A program made the position numbers and the translations under genes. The notes below the pieces were generated by a model that did no database searches, was not told where the DNA came from, and saw only the letters and a program-made list of their open reading frames with translations. Of a stretch of 64,000 bases of DNA, positions 53,351 through 63,920 are shown in pieces. Position 1 is the first letter of the stretch; each line of letters begins with the position of its first letter. Origin of the DNA: Bombyx mori (Eukaryota > Arthropoda > Insecta > Lepidoptera > Bombycidae). The DNA is taken from NCBI RefSeq assembly GCF_030269925.1, contig NC_085129.1, forward strand, positions 17,723,501 to 17,787,500, given 5' to 3'.

Positions 53351-55091
53351 TTTTTTTTTTGGATGGGGGGTGGGGCATGTCGGAGTCGAACCGACTAAAA
53401 CCTCCTGTCGCTCAACAACCAACGTCCAAACCTCGCATGAGACAGAACTCATGAAGAGGCAAAGGGAGGAAAGTGAAGCGTTTAGTGCGGAGCACATCTC
53501 TCTCATCACCCTCCCCCTCGGGACGCCAGGCCAGCGATCGTCGGCGCCACGACCACCAGCCCTCTCGGTCGGCAGGCTGTCCGAAGCCCGCCTAGATGGC
53601 GCCGGTTTGAATGGGTTATCCTACGAAATACCCCGCTGGGTCAGAACCAGCGTGGGTCGAGGATAGCCGGCCTTCCATCACCCGGATGCTCTTGCGTAAA
53701 ACGCGTGCAGAGCAGCTTGCACGTCGTCTTCTTAGGCCCCCTTCGCCGGGCCCCAGACCGACATATGAGAGGGGCCCGAAACACTTAGAGGGCCAGGGCT
53801 TGGGCGAGATCCGCCTCCCTGGCCCCCGCTCGACGGCGGCGGGCTTGTGCGTCTCTCACGCGCCCCGCCGCCTCCTTCTGCGAGATGGTGCACTCGCAGA
53901 AGTCGAGCATCGCCTTCCACGACTCGTCGTCGCCGAGCATCGATGCCACAACACTCGGCAACGACAAGTCGTTTCCTATTTTTGCGACGAGGACACGGCG
54001 CCACCCCTCCCATGCGGGGCAGGCAACGAGCGTGTGCTCCGCCGTGTCCAAGTCGCAACCACAATGGTAGCACCCTGCCGTCGGCTCGGCTCCGATCCGG
54101 TGCAGGAACTCACCGAAGCAACCATGCCCAGTGAGCACCTGCGTGAGCCGGAAAGTGAGGCGTCCTCTGTCACGATTCACCCAATCCACAAGAATCGGGC
54201 GAATCGCCTCGACGGTCCTACGACCAACCGAAGGATCGGCCAGCCGCCTGGACCATGACTCCAGCACGGACCGCCGAGATTGGGCCCTCCGCGCTCTGAC
54301 CACACTGGGGCTGGGACGCGCCACGCCCCGGGCACGAAGGTTAGCCCGCCACTGATAGTCAGCGGCGAGCGCCTCCGCCTCCAGGACCCAAGGCGGCGTC
54401 CCAGCCAGTACACACGCCGCCTCAAAAGAGATGGTGCGATAACCACGGATGACCCTGACCGCGATGGTGCGTTGCGGCCGTTGCAGCAACTTCGCTACCC
54501 CCACGGCCAGGGACTGGCCCCACACGGGTGCCCCGTATAAGGCCATTGACCGCACCACCCCCGTATAGAGACGGCGCGTCACCTGGTCAGGCCCCCCGAT
54601 GTTGGGAAGAAGCCGGCTTAACGCGCCGGCCACCCCCAACAAACGAGGGACCAGGTGCTGAAAATGAGCACGGAAGGTCCAACGACTGTCCAGAATGAGG
54701 CCGAGGTACTTCAACTGCACCCCGACCCCGATCCGGACGCCTCCAACCACGATATGGGCATCGACAGGTGGCACTCTCCGGGGCCTGTGGAACCACATGG
54801 CCTCGGATTTACTGAGCGCCACGTCGAGGCCCAATCTCCTGATTTTGCCGACGACATGCGCTACCCCAGCGGTGGCAAGACGAGCAGACTCAGCAAAGCT
54901 CCCTCCCCGGGCCACGACCAGCGTGTCGTCTGCGTAACAGATTACGCTTAGGCCCGGGAGGAGGGCAACCCTCAGCACCCAGTCATACCCGATATTCCAC
55001 AAAAGAGGGCCGAGTACCGACCCCTGTGGAACACCGCGCACGACCGGGAACCGATGCACGACCCCACCGTGTCCGGTACACGTGACCGATC
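53351..55091 (-). mobile_element. R1-clade non-LTR retrotransposon, 5'-truncated, 14-bp TSD
   Basis: 1741 bases, inverted, with its A-tail shown as a T-run at 53351-53360. Direct copies of TCCCGCAGGCGGGT flank it at 53337-53350 and 55092-55105. It is much more GC-rich than its surroundings. It inserted between the tRNA-like head and the middle segment of a Bm1 SINE. Confidence 0.92.
53785..55059 (-). CDS. R1-clade reverse transcriptase, C-terminal 424 codons
   Basis: Copies element RNA into DNA at the nicked target. Visible are RT motif B (RGVPQGSVLGPLLWN, residues 8-22), motif C (YADDT, about 42-46), the thumb-like LKYLGLILDSRWTF (about 112-125) and a C-terminal Cys-His cluster (CYHCGCDLDTAEHTLVAC). 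Together these are typical of the R1/TRAS/SART clade. The endonuclease and RT motif A are missing because the element is truncated, so it cannot act alone. The frame shown begins at GTG inside the original ORF; it is not a real start. The frame has no internal stop. The long plus-strand frame at 53611-54258 is its shadow. Confidence 0.92.
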   Translation of the reverse strand: MHRFPVVRGVPQGSVLGPLLWNIGYDWVLRVALLPGLSVICYADDTLVVARGGSFAESARLATAGVAHVVGKIRRLGLDVALSKSEAMWFHRPRRVPPVDAHIVVGGVRIGVGVQLKYLGLILDSRWTFRAHFQHLVPRLLGVAGALSRLLPNIGGPDQVTRRLYTGVVRSMALYGAPVWGQSLAVGVAKLLQRPQRTIAVRVIRGYRTISFEAACVLAGTPPWVLEAEALAADYQWRANLRARGVARPSPSVVRARRAQSRRSVLESWSRRLADPSVGRRTVEAIRPILVDWVNRDRGRLTFRLTQVLTGHGCFGEFLHRIGAEPTAGCYHCGCDLDTAEHTLVACPAWEGWRRVLVAKIGNDLSLPSVVASMLGDDESWKAMLDFCECTISQKEAAGRVRDAQARRRRAGAREADLAQALAL

Positions 55092-55457
55092 TCCCGCAGG
55101 CGGGTACTAATTTTTCTAATGAAATACGTACTTAACAAATGTTCTCGGTTAACTTCCACGGTGAAGGAATAATATCGAGTAATAAAAATCAAAACCGCAA
55201 AATTATAATTTGCGTAATTACTGGTGTTAGGACCTCTTGTGAGCTTGCACGGGTAGGTACCACCACCCCGCATATTTCTGCCGTGAAGCAGTAATGCGTT
55301 TCGGTTTGAAGGGTGAGGCAGCCGTTATAACTATACTGAAAAACCTCAGAACTTATATCTCAAAGTGGGTGGCGCATTTACGTTGTAGATGTCTATGGGC
55401 TCCGGTAACCACTTACGATCAGGTATGCCGTGAGCTCGTCCACCCACCTAAGCAATC
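55092..55457 (+). mobile_element. Bm1, 3' part of the interrupted copy
   Basis: Continues from TCCCGCAGGCGGGTACTAAT through TAATTACTGGTGTTAGGACC to CCACCTAAGCAATC. Joined to 53272-53350 it gives one complete Bm1. Confidence 0.92.
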
Positions 55458-55748
55458 TATTCCCTCACCGTTCCGCCTTGCTAAGTGTCCAAATGAACTC
55501 ATTATGTCAGTAACAGTAATCTTATTTTGGCAGCACAAATATATTTTCGCGGTCACCAATCGACTTCATTACGTTGCCTTATTATTATTATTACTATGAA
55601 TAGATTTCGTAACATGTGAAAAATTTAAATAAAATAAAATAAAATTTTAATAAATTAAAAACCGCTCAAGGATGCATTCCGGTGGCTATTTTCGTGAAGC
55701 AAAATAAAAACTTGATGTAACTTTGAATTAGAATTTAAGAGTGATTTT
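55458..55748. other. No gene recognised
   Basis: AT-rich spacer between two Bm1-containing units. Confidence 0.35.
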
Positions 55749-56272
55749 TTTTCATTGCTTACATGTGTGGACGAGCTCACAGCCCACCTGGTGTTAAGTG
55801 GTTACTGGAGCCCACAGACATCTACAACGCTAATGCGCCGCTCACCCTGAAATGTAAGTTCTAAGGTCTCAGTATAGTTACAAGGGCTCAAACCGAAACG
55901 CATTAGTACTTCACGGCAGAAATAGGCAGGGTGGTGGTATAAACCGTGGTAAATCACAAGACGTCCTACAAGCAGTAAAGTTGACCCCAAATGACGTCAC
56001 GAGGTGCGTTTGATTCGGACCTAGTTTCGCAGCCGTCTTTGCGCGGGAATTAAAAAATTGTGACAGTTTACGATTCCATGCTGTTTCAAAATATAAACCT
56101 TTTTCGTGTCGTGACGCGACGTCGAATGTAAATTCATACGATTTATCGCTCGTTAAATTTAATTGTGAAGATATTGAAGTTTAATTCTTCTATTTTAAGG
56201 AAGAGGAGGTACGTTATTGAGAGCACAATGAAAATGTCAGTTAGATGTTTATTTGTGCGATGTATCGTCGAA
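55749..56272 (-). mobile_element. Chimeric retroposon (copy 2, inverted)
   Basis: The Bm1 body at 55749-55979 (plus-strand T-run first) is followed by AGTTGACCCCAAATGACGTC and TTTCGCAGCCGTCTTTGCGC. It continues to GAAGAGGAGGTACGTTATTG, then TTTATTTGTGCGATGTATCG. Identity to 46366-46888 stops just past GCGATGT at one end and at the A-tail at the other. Confidence 0.75.
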
Positions 56273-56328
56273 AGCCAATAAATACAAATCATAATGACTA
56301 CAGTGATGCTTAAATAACTGCAGTGAAG

Positions 56329-56714
56329 TGGTCGTGGCCTAAAGTGCACCGGTGCAATGCACCGGTGTTCGAATCCCGCCGGCAGGTGCCAATTTTTCTA
56401 ATGAAATACGTACTTAAGAAATGTTCACGATTAACTTCCGCGGTGAAGGAATAGAATCGTGTAATAAAAATAAAACCAGCAAAATTTTAATTTGCGTCAT
56501 TACTGGTAGCAAGACCTTGAGTCCGCACGGGTGAGTACCAGTACCCTGCCTATTTCAGCCGTGAAGCACCTCAGCGACCTTACAAGTGACCTTAGAACGC
56601 ATATCTCAAGGTGGGTGGCGCATTTACGTTGTAGATGTATATGGGCTCCAGTGCCCACTTAGCACCAGGTGGGCTGTGAGTTCATCCAACCATTTAAGCA
56701 ATAAATAAATAAAT
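56329..56714 (+). mobile_element. Bm1 SINE, full length with deletions
   Basis: The head is shortened between A and B boxes (GGCCTAAAGTGCACCGG), the B box GTTCGAATCCCG is intact, and the body has lost a block around the TTTCGGTTTGAAGGG region. Confidence 0.88.
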
Positions 56715-57054
56715 CAGATCCTCTACATACCTAATGTCGGTCTAGAAACAAAGATACATTCATCATTTGTATTTATTTATTCGTAGTTATAACAGTTTTA
56801 TTGCTTTTAAATAGTTGTTGATATTGTTTTACCGCTTAGTTCTTTTCAACTACGCAACTGATTTTCATAAGGCTTTCGCTACTAGAAGCGAGAGTGATAA
56901 AGAAACAAACATGCTTGTTCTTCATTTTCTAATATTATATTGGAAAAAAATAATTAAATTGTGACCGAATAGTTCATGAAAGAGAATAGAAAAAGTTTAC
57001 GGTTCCGACGGTATATCCAACCGCGTTATTAAACTTCTACCCGTCCAACTCATC

Positions 57055-58485
57055 GTGATGTTGGCATCTATTTTCAATGCCGCTATGGCGAACTGTATCT
57101 TTCCCGCGGTGTGGAAAGAAGCGGACGTTATCGGCATACATAAACCCGGTAAACCAAAAAATCATCCGACGAGCTACCGCCCGATTAGCCTCCTCATGTC
57201 TCTAGGCAAACTGTATGAGCGTCTGCTCTACAAACGCCTCAGAGACTTCGTCTCATCCAAGGGCATTCTCATCGATGAACAATTCGGATTCCGTACAAAT
57301 CACTCATGCGTTCAACAGGTGCACCGCCTCACGGAGCACATTCTTGTGGGGCTTAATCGACCAAAACCGTTATACACGGGAGCTCTCTTCTTCGACGTCG
57401 CAAAAGCGTTCGACAAAGTCTGGCACAACGGTTTGATTTTCAAACTATTCAACATGGGTGTGCCGGATAGTCTCGTGCTCATCATACGGGACTTCTTGTC
57501 GAACCGCTCTTTTCGATATCGAGTCGAGGGAACCCGCTCCTCCCCACGACCTCTCACAGCTGGAGTCCCGCAAGGCTCTGTCCTCTCACCCCTCCTATTT
57601 AGCTTATTCGTTAACGATATTCCCCGGTCGCCGCCGACCCATTTAGCTTTATTCGCCGACGACACGACTGTTTACTATTCCAGTAGAAACAAGTCCCTAA
57701 TCGCGAAGAAGCTTCAGAGCGCAGCCCTAGCCCTAGGACAGTGGTTCCGAAAATGGCGCATAGACATCAACCCAGCGAAAAGTACTGCGGTGCTCTTTCA
57801 GAGGGGAAGCTCCGCACGGATTTCCTCCCGTATTAGGAGGAGGAATCTCACACCCCCGATTACTCTCTTTAGTCAATCCATACCCTGGGCCAGGAAGGTC
57901 AAGTACCTGGGCGTTACCCTGGATGCATCGATGACATTCCGCCCGCATATAAAATCAGTCCGTGACCGTGCCGCGTTTATTCTCGGTAGACTCTACCCCA
58001 TGATTTGTAAGCGGAGTAAAATGTCCCTTCGGAACAAGGTGACACTTTACAAAACTTGCATAAGGCCCGTCATGACTTACGCGAGTGTGGTGTTCGCTCA
58101 CGCGGCCCGCACGCACATAGACACCCTTCAATCTCTACAATCCCGCTTTTGCAGGTTAGCCGTCGGAGCTCCGTGGTTCGTGAGGAACGTTGACCTACAC
58201 GACGACCTGGGCCTCGAATCTATACAGAAATACATGAAGTCAGCGTCGGAACGGTACTTCGATAAGGCTATGCGTCATGATAATCGCCTTATCGTAGCCG
58301 CCGCTGACTACTCCCCGAATCCTGATCATGCAGGAGCCAGTCACCGTCGACGCCCTAGACACGTCCTTACGGATCCATCAGATCCAATAACCTTCGCACT
58401 AGACGCCTTCAGCTCTAGGAGCAGGCTTAGGGACCTCGGTAACCGTACTCGTCGAACTCGACAAAGAGTTCGCCGTGCAACCTAA
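57055..58485 (+). CDS. Jockey-clade reverse transcriptase (ORF2 C-terminal part)
   Basis: The uninterrupted frame actually extends up to 57000. Motif A is FDVAKAFDKVW (about residues 113-123), motif B is AGVPQGSVLSPLLFSLFVND, motif C is LFADDTTVYY, and KVKYLGVTLDASMTFRPHI follows. It finishes in an Arg-rich tail (RTRRTRQRVRRAT) and TAA. It lacks the AP-type endonuclease because of the 5' truncation. All catalytic Asp residues of the polymerase core are present. Jockey-clade placement rests on motif wording and the absence of a C-terminal Cys-His cluster. Confidence 0.93.
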   Translation: MMLASIFNAAMANCIFPAVWKEADVIGIHKPGKPKNHPTSYRPISLLMSLGKLYERLLYKRLRDFVSSKGILIDEQFGFRTNHSCVQQVHRLTEHILVGLNRPKPLYTGALFFDVAKAFDKVWHNGLIFKLFNMGVPDSLVLIIRDFLSNRSFRYRVEGTRSSPRPLTAGVPQGSVLSPLLFSLFVNDIPRSPPTHLALFADDTTVYYSSRNKSLIAKKLQSAALALGQWFRKWRIDINPAKSTAVLFQRGSSARISSRIRRRNLTPPITLFSQSIPWARKVKYLGVTLDASMTFRPHIKSVRDRAAFILGRLYPMICKRSKMSLRNKVTLYKTCIRPVMTYASVVFAHAARTHIDTLQSLQSRFCRLAVGAPWFVRNVDLHDDLGLESIQKYMKSASERYFDKAMRHDNRLIVAAADYSPNPDHAGASHRRRPRHVLTDPSDPITFALDAFSSRSRLRDLGNRTRRTRQRVRRAT

Positions 58486-58733
58486 CCGATGAATCAGCTC
58501 GCTGAGTTTCTCGCCGGATCTTCTCAGCGGGTCGCGATTCCGATCCGGTAGTAGATTCATTCGCGAAGCAGCTGCTCTTGAGCTGTTAGGTCTCCTTCGG
58601 AGGCGCTCGGGTAGCTGTTAGCAAATCCCACCCCTCCTGGCTGAGCCTTTGCTCGCCCACCTGTCCTGGTGAAACTGGAAAGGCCTCCGGGCCACCAGTA
58701 ATCCTTCAATCATAAAAAAAAAAAAAAAAAAAA
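58486..58733 (+). other. 3' UTR and poly(A) of the jockey-like element
   Basis: GCTCGCTGAGTTTCTCGCC, GATCCGGTAGTAGATTCATT and CACCTGTCCTGGTGAAACTG, then ATCCTTCAATCAT and the A-run at 58714-58733. The same UTR without the coding part occurs at 15478-15695, and with the coding tail inverted at 60340-60680. Confidence 0.88.
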
Positions 58734-58745
58734 AGAAAAAGTTTA

Positions 58746-60014
58746 ATACGCACGGGCGTGGCAGCGTGCCGAAATGTATCTGTAATAAAGCACTGCACGT
58801 GGAATTTTTTTGCCAAAATTTCCAAAAAAACAATAAAATAAATGTCAATGACAAAAACAAAAAAATGTGAACCGTCACGGGACGCCTGACAGATGTGAAA
58901 CGTCGACATTATTTTGTAAAAGTAATATGCAGAAAAGAACAGATTGTGATAGGAACTAAATATATGTCATAATGATAATATAAAATATTACGAAAAAATA
59001 ATTTGTTTTCACTGTAGTAAACAACACTGTATACACTACGAAGTATACACTATAGGTATCCGAGCTCAGTGCAGCGAGAGAGATGGCTTAACGCCGGATC
59101 GAGTGGGAGAGAATCGCATAATCGATTGCGCATGGCGACGCGTCGCCACGGCATGCGTCGCCACGCCAGAAATCGAATTTACGTGCGGCTATAGATGTTT
59201 CACATCAAAAACAGAGAAAACTGTAATACACAAAACGAATCGAGATCTCGAGGTCACGCTATTGTCGAATTCCGTTTATCGAGCAGCTGTAGAATGGATA
59301 AAACATCGATTAACATCAAGGATTTGACCCGACGAATTTGCAATCTCGTTTTGCCGAGGCTCGGTCGGTTTTTTATTTAGCTGTGAACGTGCTCAAGACA
59401 CGTGCTTTGGCCGCCGTAAAACTTGCCCGTAATAGACACGATTGAGTCACGCTTCGATATAAAAAAAAATACCAATGAAATAATCAAAATAAACTATTCA
59501 GATATTGTGGAGTTGAAGCTTTAGGTACGGAATCTTTAAAATTATCATACGTTCCGCTCGCGGATCAAGAGACTAATCCGAGATAAGTGTAACAATGAGA
59601 GACTACACCAAAAAAAGAGAGATGTTTTTGAAGCGATTTAAGAGGTACTTCCCTATCACCGAGGAAATCGTAATTTTCTCCTATCGATTCGAACTTGTCG
59701 TCAAATTTTTAGGATATCGTCGCTGTCAAACCAAAATCCGCCATGTGCAAAAACTCTATTTTGAATTAACGAGTAAAAACATTTTCGAATAAAATTTTAT
59801 ATGAAGGTGATTTTTTAAGAACTATATCAAATGAAAACTATAGATAAATATTAAAGCTATAGACACATAACCGTTTTTTTTATACGGTAGATAAGGCTGT
59901 GAAATATACGAAAATGTCAAAAAGTAAAAATCTCAAAAAGTGCACATAGCAGAATTTGGTTTGACAACGACGATAATTATGACGATCGCTTTTTCTGTTC
60001 CCTCAAGACCTTCG
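58746..60014. other. Anonymous region with a GC-rich patch
   Basis: 59040-59200 is GC-rich with an initiator-like CTCAGTGCAG about 20 bases after TATACACTATAG, and a perfect 16-base palindrome TGGCGACGCGTCGCCA at 59133-59148. The only ATG frames here are short: 21 codons from 59132 and 65 from 59595 (MRDYTKKREMFLKRF and on). No product recognised. Confidence 0.35.
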
Positions 60015-60069
60015 ACGTTTTGGCGGGAACGCTAGGAGTGAAGTTGTATGTATTTTTTTTATTTTGTGT

Positions 60070-60260
60070 AATTTACTGGAGCCCATAGACATCTACAACT
60101 AAATGCCGCCAGTCATCTCGAGACATGACTTCTAAGGTCTCAGTTTTTACAGTACAGGCCGCGCCACCCTTCAAACCGAAACGCATTACTGCTTCACGAC
60201 AGAAATAGGCAGGGCGGTGATACCTACCCGTGCGGACTCAAAAGACCTTCTACCATCAGT
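60070..60260 (-). mobile_element. Bm1 SINE body, truncated
   Basis: Preceded by a fragment of the 7220 repeat (GGCGGGAACGCTAGGAGTG at 60025). It covers TACTGGAGCCCATAGAC to CCTTCTACCATCAGTAATTG on the plus strand. Confidence 0.85.
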
Positions 60261-60339
60261 AATTGTACTAGAATTAAAATAAATACTCAGAGAATCCCTT
60301 GTACTCTTCTCAAGACTTTTATTTTTATGACTGGAAGAT

Positions 60340-60680
60340 TACTGGTGGCCTGAAGGCCTTTCCAGTTTCACCAAGAGAGGTGAGCGAGCAAAGGCTCAGC
60401 CAGGAGGGGTGGGATTTGCTAACAGCTGCCCGAGTGCCTCGGAAGGAGACCTAACAACTCAAGAGCAATTGCTTCGCTCATGAATCTACTACCGGATCGG
60501 AATCACGACCCGCTGAGAAGATCTGGCGAGAAACTCAGCGAGCTGATGCATGGGTTAGGTTGCACGTCGACCTCTTTGTCGAGCTCGAGGAGTACGGTTA
60601 CCGGGGTTCCTAAGCCTGTTCCTAGTGTTAGAGCTGAAGGCGTCAAGACACCTACATGAAGCTATAAAGGAGTGGTGACA
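60340..60680 (-). mobile_element. Jockey-like family B 3' end with coding tail
   Basis: Plus strand: GGCCTGAAGGCCTTTCCAG, CTCAGCCAGGAGGGGTGGG, GCGAGAAACTCAGCGAGC. It then runs into the ORF2 C-terminal region (GAGCTCGAGGAGTACGG...AGAGCTGAAGGCGTC). A second, diverged member of the element at 57000. Confidence 0.8.
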
Positions 60681-60689
60681 TTCCGAGGA

Positions 60690-61115
60690 CAGAGCACATC
60701 GCAATATCATTATAAATTAAGTTTATATATTAATAAAACGTTTTTATTGGCAATACCACAATGATAAATTGTCTTTATTTAACATAAACTTATGTTGACT
60801 CACGTGTGGTTCATTCCGATATGCTTTCCGTTCGTTTTAGGTAAAATTAACATTAGTTTTATTACGATATCGTATATTTCGTGGTTATCGATTCTGTTAA
60901 ATGATACGTGAGATTCGTCTTAAAAAGGGTTTCTTATTCTAAAATAAATAACCGGGAACAAATCACGCACGATCATTCAGCTCCAAATTTAGGAATCCCA
61001 GTGCTATGGGTACCAGAGACTGACATACATACTTATATAAATGGTAGGAGCACATTCCCGATCCTGCGGAAAGAATGGAAAGCAGTCGACGTCGCCCCAA
61101 ACACGTCATTTCGGA
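60690..61115. other. No gene recognised
   Basis: AT-rich spacer; only short overlapping frames. Confidence 0.3.
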
Positions 61116-61116
61116 T

Positions 61117-61413
61117 CCTCCCGATCCACTAACGGTGCTTTTAGTTACCTCAAGCACCGGTCATCGTTCTCGTCGAACCCGTCGCTTGCGACGAAGGGCT
61201 CGACGAGTAAATTAACCCTCAAACACAGCCCACTGAGTTTCTCGCCGGATCTTCTCTGTGGGTCGCGTTTCCGATCCGGTGGTAGATTCTGCGAAGCATG
61301 GCTCTTGCTAGGTTTCGTGTTAGCAACGTTATCAGGTTTGAGCCCCGTGAGCTCACCTACTAGTTAAGGTGACGCTGATATAGCCTCTCAAAGCTATCAG
61401 CTTAGGTAGGAAA
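61117..61413 (+). mobile_element. Jockey-like 3' end, family A
   Basis: Well preserved: GGTGCTTTTAGTTACCTC, Arg-rich coding tail (RRTRRLRRRARRVN then stop), GTTTCCGATCCGGTGGTAG and CTATCAGCTTAGGTAGG, with an A-rich end. A 20-base scrap of Bm1 boundary (AGGACCTCTTGTGAGTC) follows. Confidence 0.85.
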
Positions 61414-61449
61414 AATAAAAAGGTAGGAGGACCTCTTGTGAGTCATTCG

Positions 61450-61520
61450 TCCCAACTCCATACAAGGTTGTGTTAACTTTTACGCAATCGAGAACGTTAA
61501 AAAACTCGAACTAAGCACAG
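61450..61520. mobile_element. Foldback MITE, copy 7 (right arm)
   Basis: CCAACTCCATACAAGG, TTTTACGCAATCGAGAACG, AAACTCGAACTAAGCACAG. Confidence 0.65.
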
Positions 61521-61554
61521 TGAGCAATGTACTTAAATAAATAAATAAAACATT

Positions 61555-61905
61555 TATTTTTTAATTCTTCACACAGATCAAAGTATCAGATAAATTCAGA
61601 TTTATGGATAAACTCCGTACTATTGTAGAAACTTGTTTAATAATATGTCAAATTTGCATAAATATTAAAAGAATGAACGTCAAAACGTGTTTGTCTCTCG
61701 TGTCATCGGTACTTTTTAAAAAGCGTAATAGAAATACAACGGTTTACAACCCATAAGCCACTTATAGCGACCAGTTGCCCCTACTAAGTTTCTCGCCGGA
61801 TCTCCTCACTGGGTCGCGATTCCGATTCGATGGTAGGTTCTGCGAAGCACTGCTCTTGCTAGGGCTAGTGTTAGCTAATTCTCTCAGGGGGGCGTAGCTG
61901 GAATA
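61555..61905 (+). mobile_element. Non-LTR 3' region with family A-type UTR
   Basis: CACACAGATCAAAGTATCAG, TATGGATAAACTCCGTAC, AATGAACGTCAAAACGTG and CCATAAGCCACTTATAGCG, then TTTCTCGCCGGATCTCCTC. The upstream part is the inverse of 29746-29950. Confidence 0.65.
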
Positions 61906-61929
61906 AGCGAATAAGTAGGGTAAAAAAGG

Positions 61930-62100
61930 CTTGCTCTACGGAAAACCTTTTTCAAACGAGACTTGTGGAGAGTATTAAGCGGTAGGCGGCGGCTTGGCTC
62001 TGCCATGGCATTGCTGAAGTCCATGGGCGACGGTAACCACTCACCATCAGGTGGGCCATATGCTCGTCTGCCAACAAGGTCAATAAGAAGTAAAAAAAAA
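61930..62100 (+). mobile_element. Non-LTR 3' end, family C
   Basis: TTTTTCAAACGAGACTTGTG, GGTAGGCGGCGGCTTGGC, CCACTCACCATCAGGTGGGC and a final A-run at about 62091-62104. Confidence 0.75.
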
Positions 62101-62424
62101 AAAAACATTAAGAACAAAAACTTTAAATTAGTCTGAAGAGCGGAGGGAAAGTATTAATTTTGCATATTTTTCGCAGCACAATATTCTGTTTAATCAGACT
62201 CGTTGACTTTGATTCGTAGAGTAAGTACTACAGGGTCTCTTGGTTAGACTCTCAAAAAAACTTCGATAAAAAGGTAAAATTGTTTTGTATTAATTAATGA
62301 TGTAAAATTGTCGCGAGCGTAACGACTGAAAGGGCTAACAGATTGTTTATCTTTAACAAGAATGACCTATAACGACTGTAATTTGGTACAATTTCGCAAG
62401 AGAATATTGTCTTATCTATTTTTC

Positions 62425-62645
62425 AGTTCATAGACGTCTACTGCTGAGCATAGCCTCTCCAAGGTTCGTCACAACGATGGATCCCGAGCTATCTCCTCGA
62501 CCTTCAACGGGTCGTCGTTGTATCTTCTGGGAGACCTACCCACGCTACGTCTTTCAGCACGCAATTGCTGCTCGAGAACTTTTTGGCCCCTGCAGCTAAA
62601 TTTTGCGTTTTACTAGCAATATACCCTGCCCACTGCCACTCCAAC
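62425..62645 (-). pseudogene. RTE-like C-terminal ORF fragment, diverged
   Basis: The inverse of the 28335 fragment with many substitutions: GACGTCTACTGCTGAGCATA, GGGAGACCTACCCACGCTAC and CCTGCCCACTGCCACT on the plus strand. Confidence 0.7.
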
Positions 62646-63836
62646 GTCGGTATTTTATCGACTATGTCGGTTAACATTGTTCTCCAACGAATCTCACAGG
62701 AAAACTATAGTAACTTTAGTTAAACTGAAAATAATAATAAAACACAATATTGCGCATTAGACATGTTAGCGAATATAAATGTCATTTCAGTTAAATATTC
62801 AACAAGGAAACACTATAAGATAGACTGTCTGGTTTAAAATATGCAATTTACAATTCTAGTTGTCCGTATATATAATCAACGGTTGACATAATTTTCATTG
62901 TTATACGACAAGTCCTCATAAGTCAACGTGGAATATCGTAGTGGTCAAAAAACTGGAATTATTAAAAAATAAACTCGTTTTGTAGCTTATTTATATGTAG
63001 TTGGCATGAGACCCGGTGGTTATTGATTTGGAGTGATTCTATTAACATGTATTTACGATAACCAATGCCTCAGTGCGCAGTACCTAATCTATGCGAAAAC
63101 GAAACGAAGCCACGTGTGACTTTACGCGAAAGAAATTAAACGACATATAGTTGAATAACACGATATGTATGCGTTAAAGAAAAACATATATTTATAAATA
63201 TTTTTTGTTGTTGTTGTTAACAATGTTTTTAAAATAGAATGGTTTTTGCGTACCTACTGACTATTGTGATGTGCCTACACGCGTGAAGACTAGCTTATTT
63301 AACATTATTAATATCGTGTTTTGGCCAGCCGTAGACAGTATTAAAATTAAATATACCAGATGATGACCGAGCTTTACTCGTTTTTTTTTTTTTGTAAAAC
63401 CTCTTTTTGTGTCTTTAAGGCGGTTAGTTGTCAATTAAGAAAAATAGTATTATTATTCGCCAATAGATATCGGGAAGAGTTGATTATTGAAAACACGATA
63501 AAAACAACATTTTCTGAAAATAAATCGTAGCTAGATCGATTTATCGCTCCCGAAATCCCCTGTATACTAAATTTTATGAAAATCGTTGGAGCCGTTTCCG
63601 AGATTCAGATTATATATGTACAAGAATTGTTCGTTTAAAGGTATAAGATTCAACGAGGAAACATATCAACTGCATTATGATTGATGCCGCTTGATATAAT
63701 ATGTACAATTTTCTACGAGTATTCTAGTTGACATTTTAAGGAACAGGAGATATAATTTGTTTGTCACAGCTATTTTAATTTGAGAACTACGATATCAGGA
63801 CTCAAAGTGGAAATCGAAGTGTGCGGTTGAAATCAA
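62646..63836. other. AT-rich, no gene recognised
   Basis: No frame over 60 codons with content. A phrase near 63575 (TATGAAAATCGTTGGAGCCG then TTTCCGAGATTCAG) resembles a Helitron 5' region, but ends were not found. Confidence 0.35.
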
Positions 63837-63837
63837 G

Positions 63838-63920
63838 ACTTAGGACGTCTTGTGAGTCCGCGCGGGTAGGTACCACCACCCTACCTATTTCTGCCGTGAA
63901 GCAGTTAATTGCGTTTTAGG
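63838..63920 (+). mobile_element. Bm1 fragment fused to jockey family A
   Basis: AGGACGTCTTGTGAGTCCGC to CTGCCGTGAAGCAG and TTGCGTTTT, then family A text without an A-run. Confidence 0.82.

Larger units (their letters stand above)
57000..58733 (+). mobile_element. Jockey-like non-LTR retrotransposon, 5'-truncated, 12-bp TSD
   Basis: Flanked by AGAAAAAGTTTA at 56988-56999 and 58734-58745. It starts at the codons for GSDG, early in the RT domain, and ends in about 20 A. The 3' UTR defines family B. GC content is higher than in the flanks. Confidence 0.93.

Noticed and set aside
53611..54258. 215-codon plus-strand frame
   Set aside because: It is the antisense shadow of the R1-clade reverse transcriptase. 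High GC content creates open frames on both strands.
53351..55091. Telomeric TRAS/SART element
   Set aside because: The clade fits, but no TTAGG repeats flank it; it is inside a Bm1 copy.
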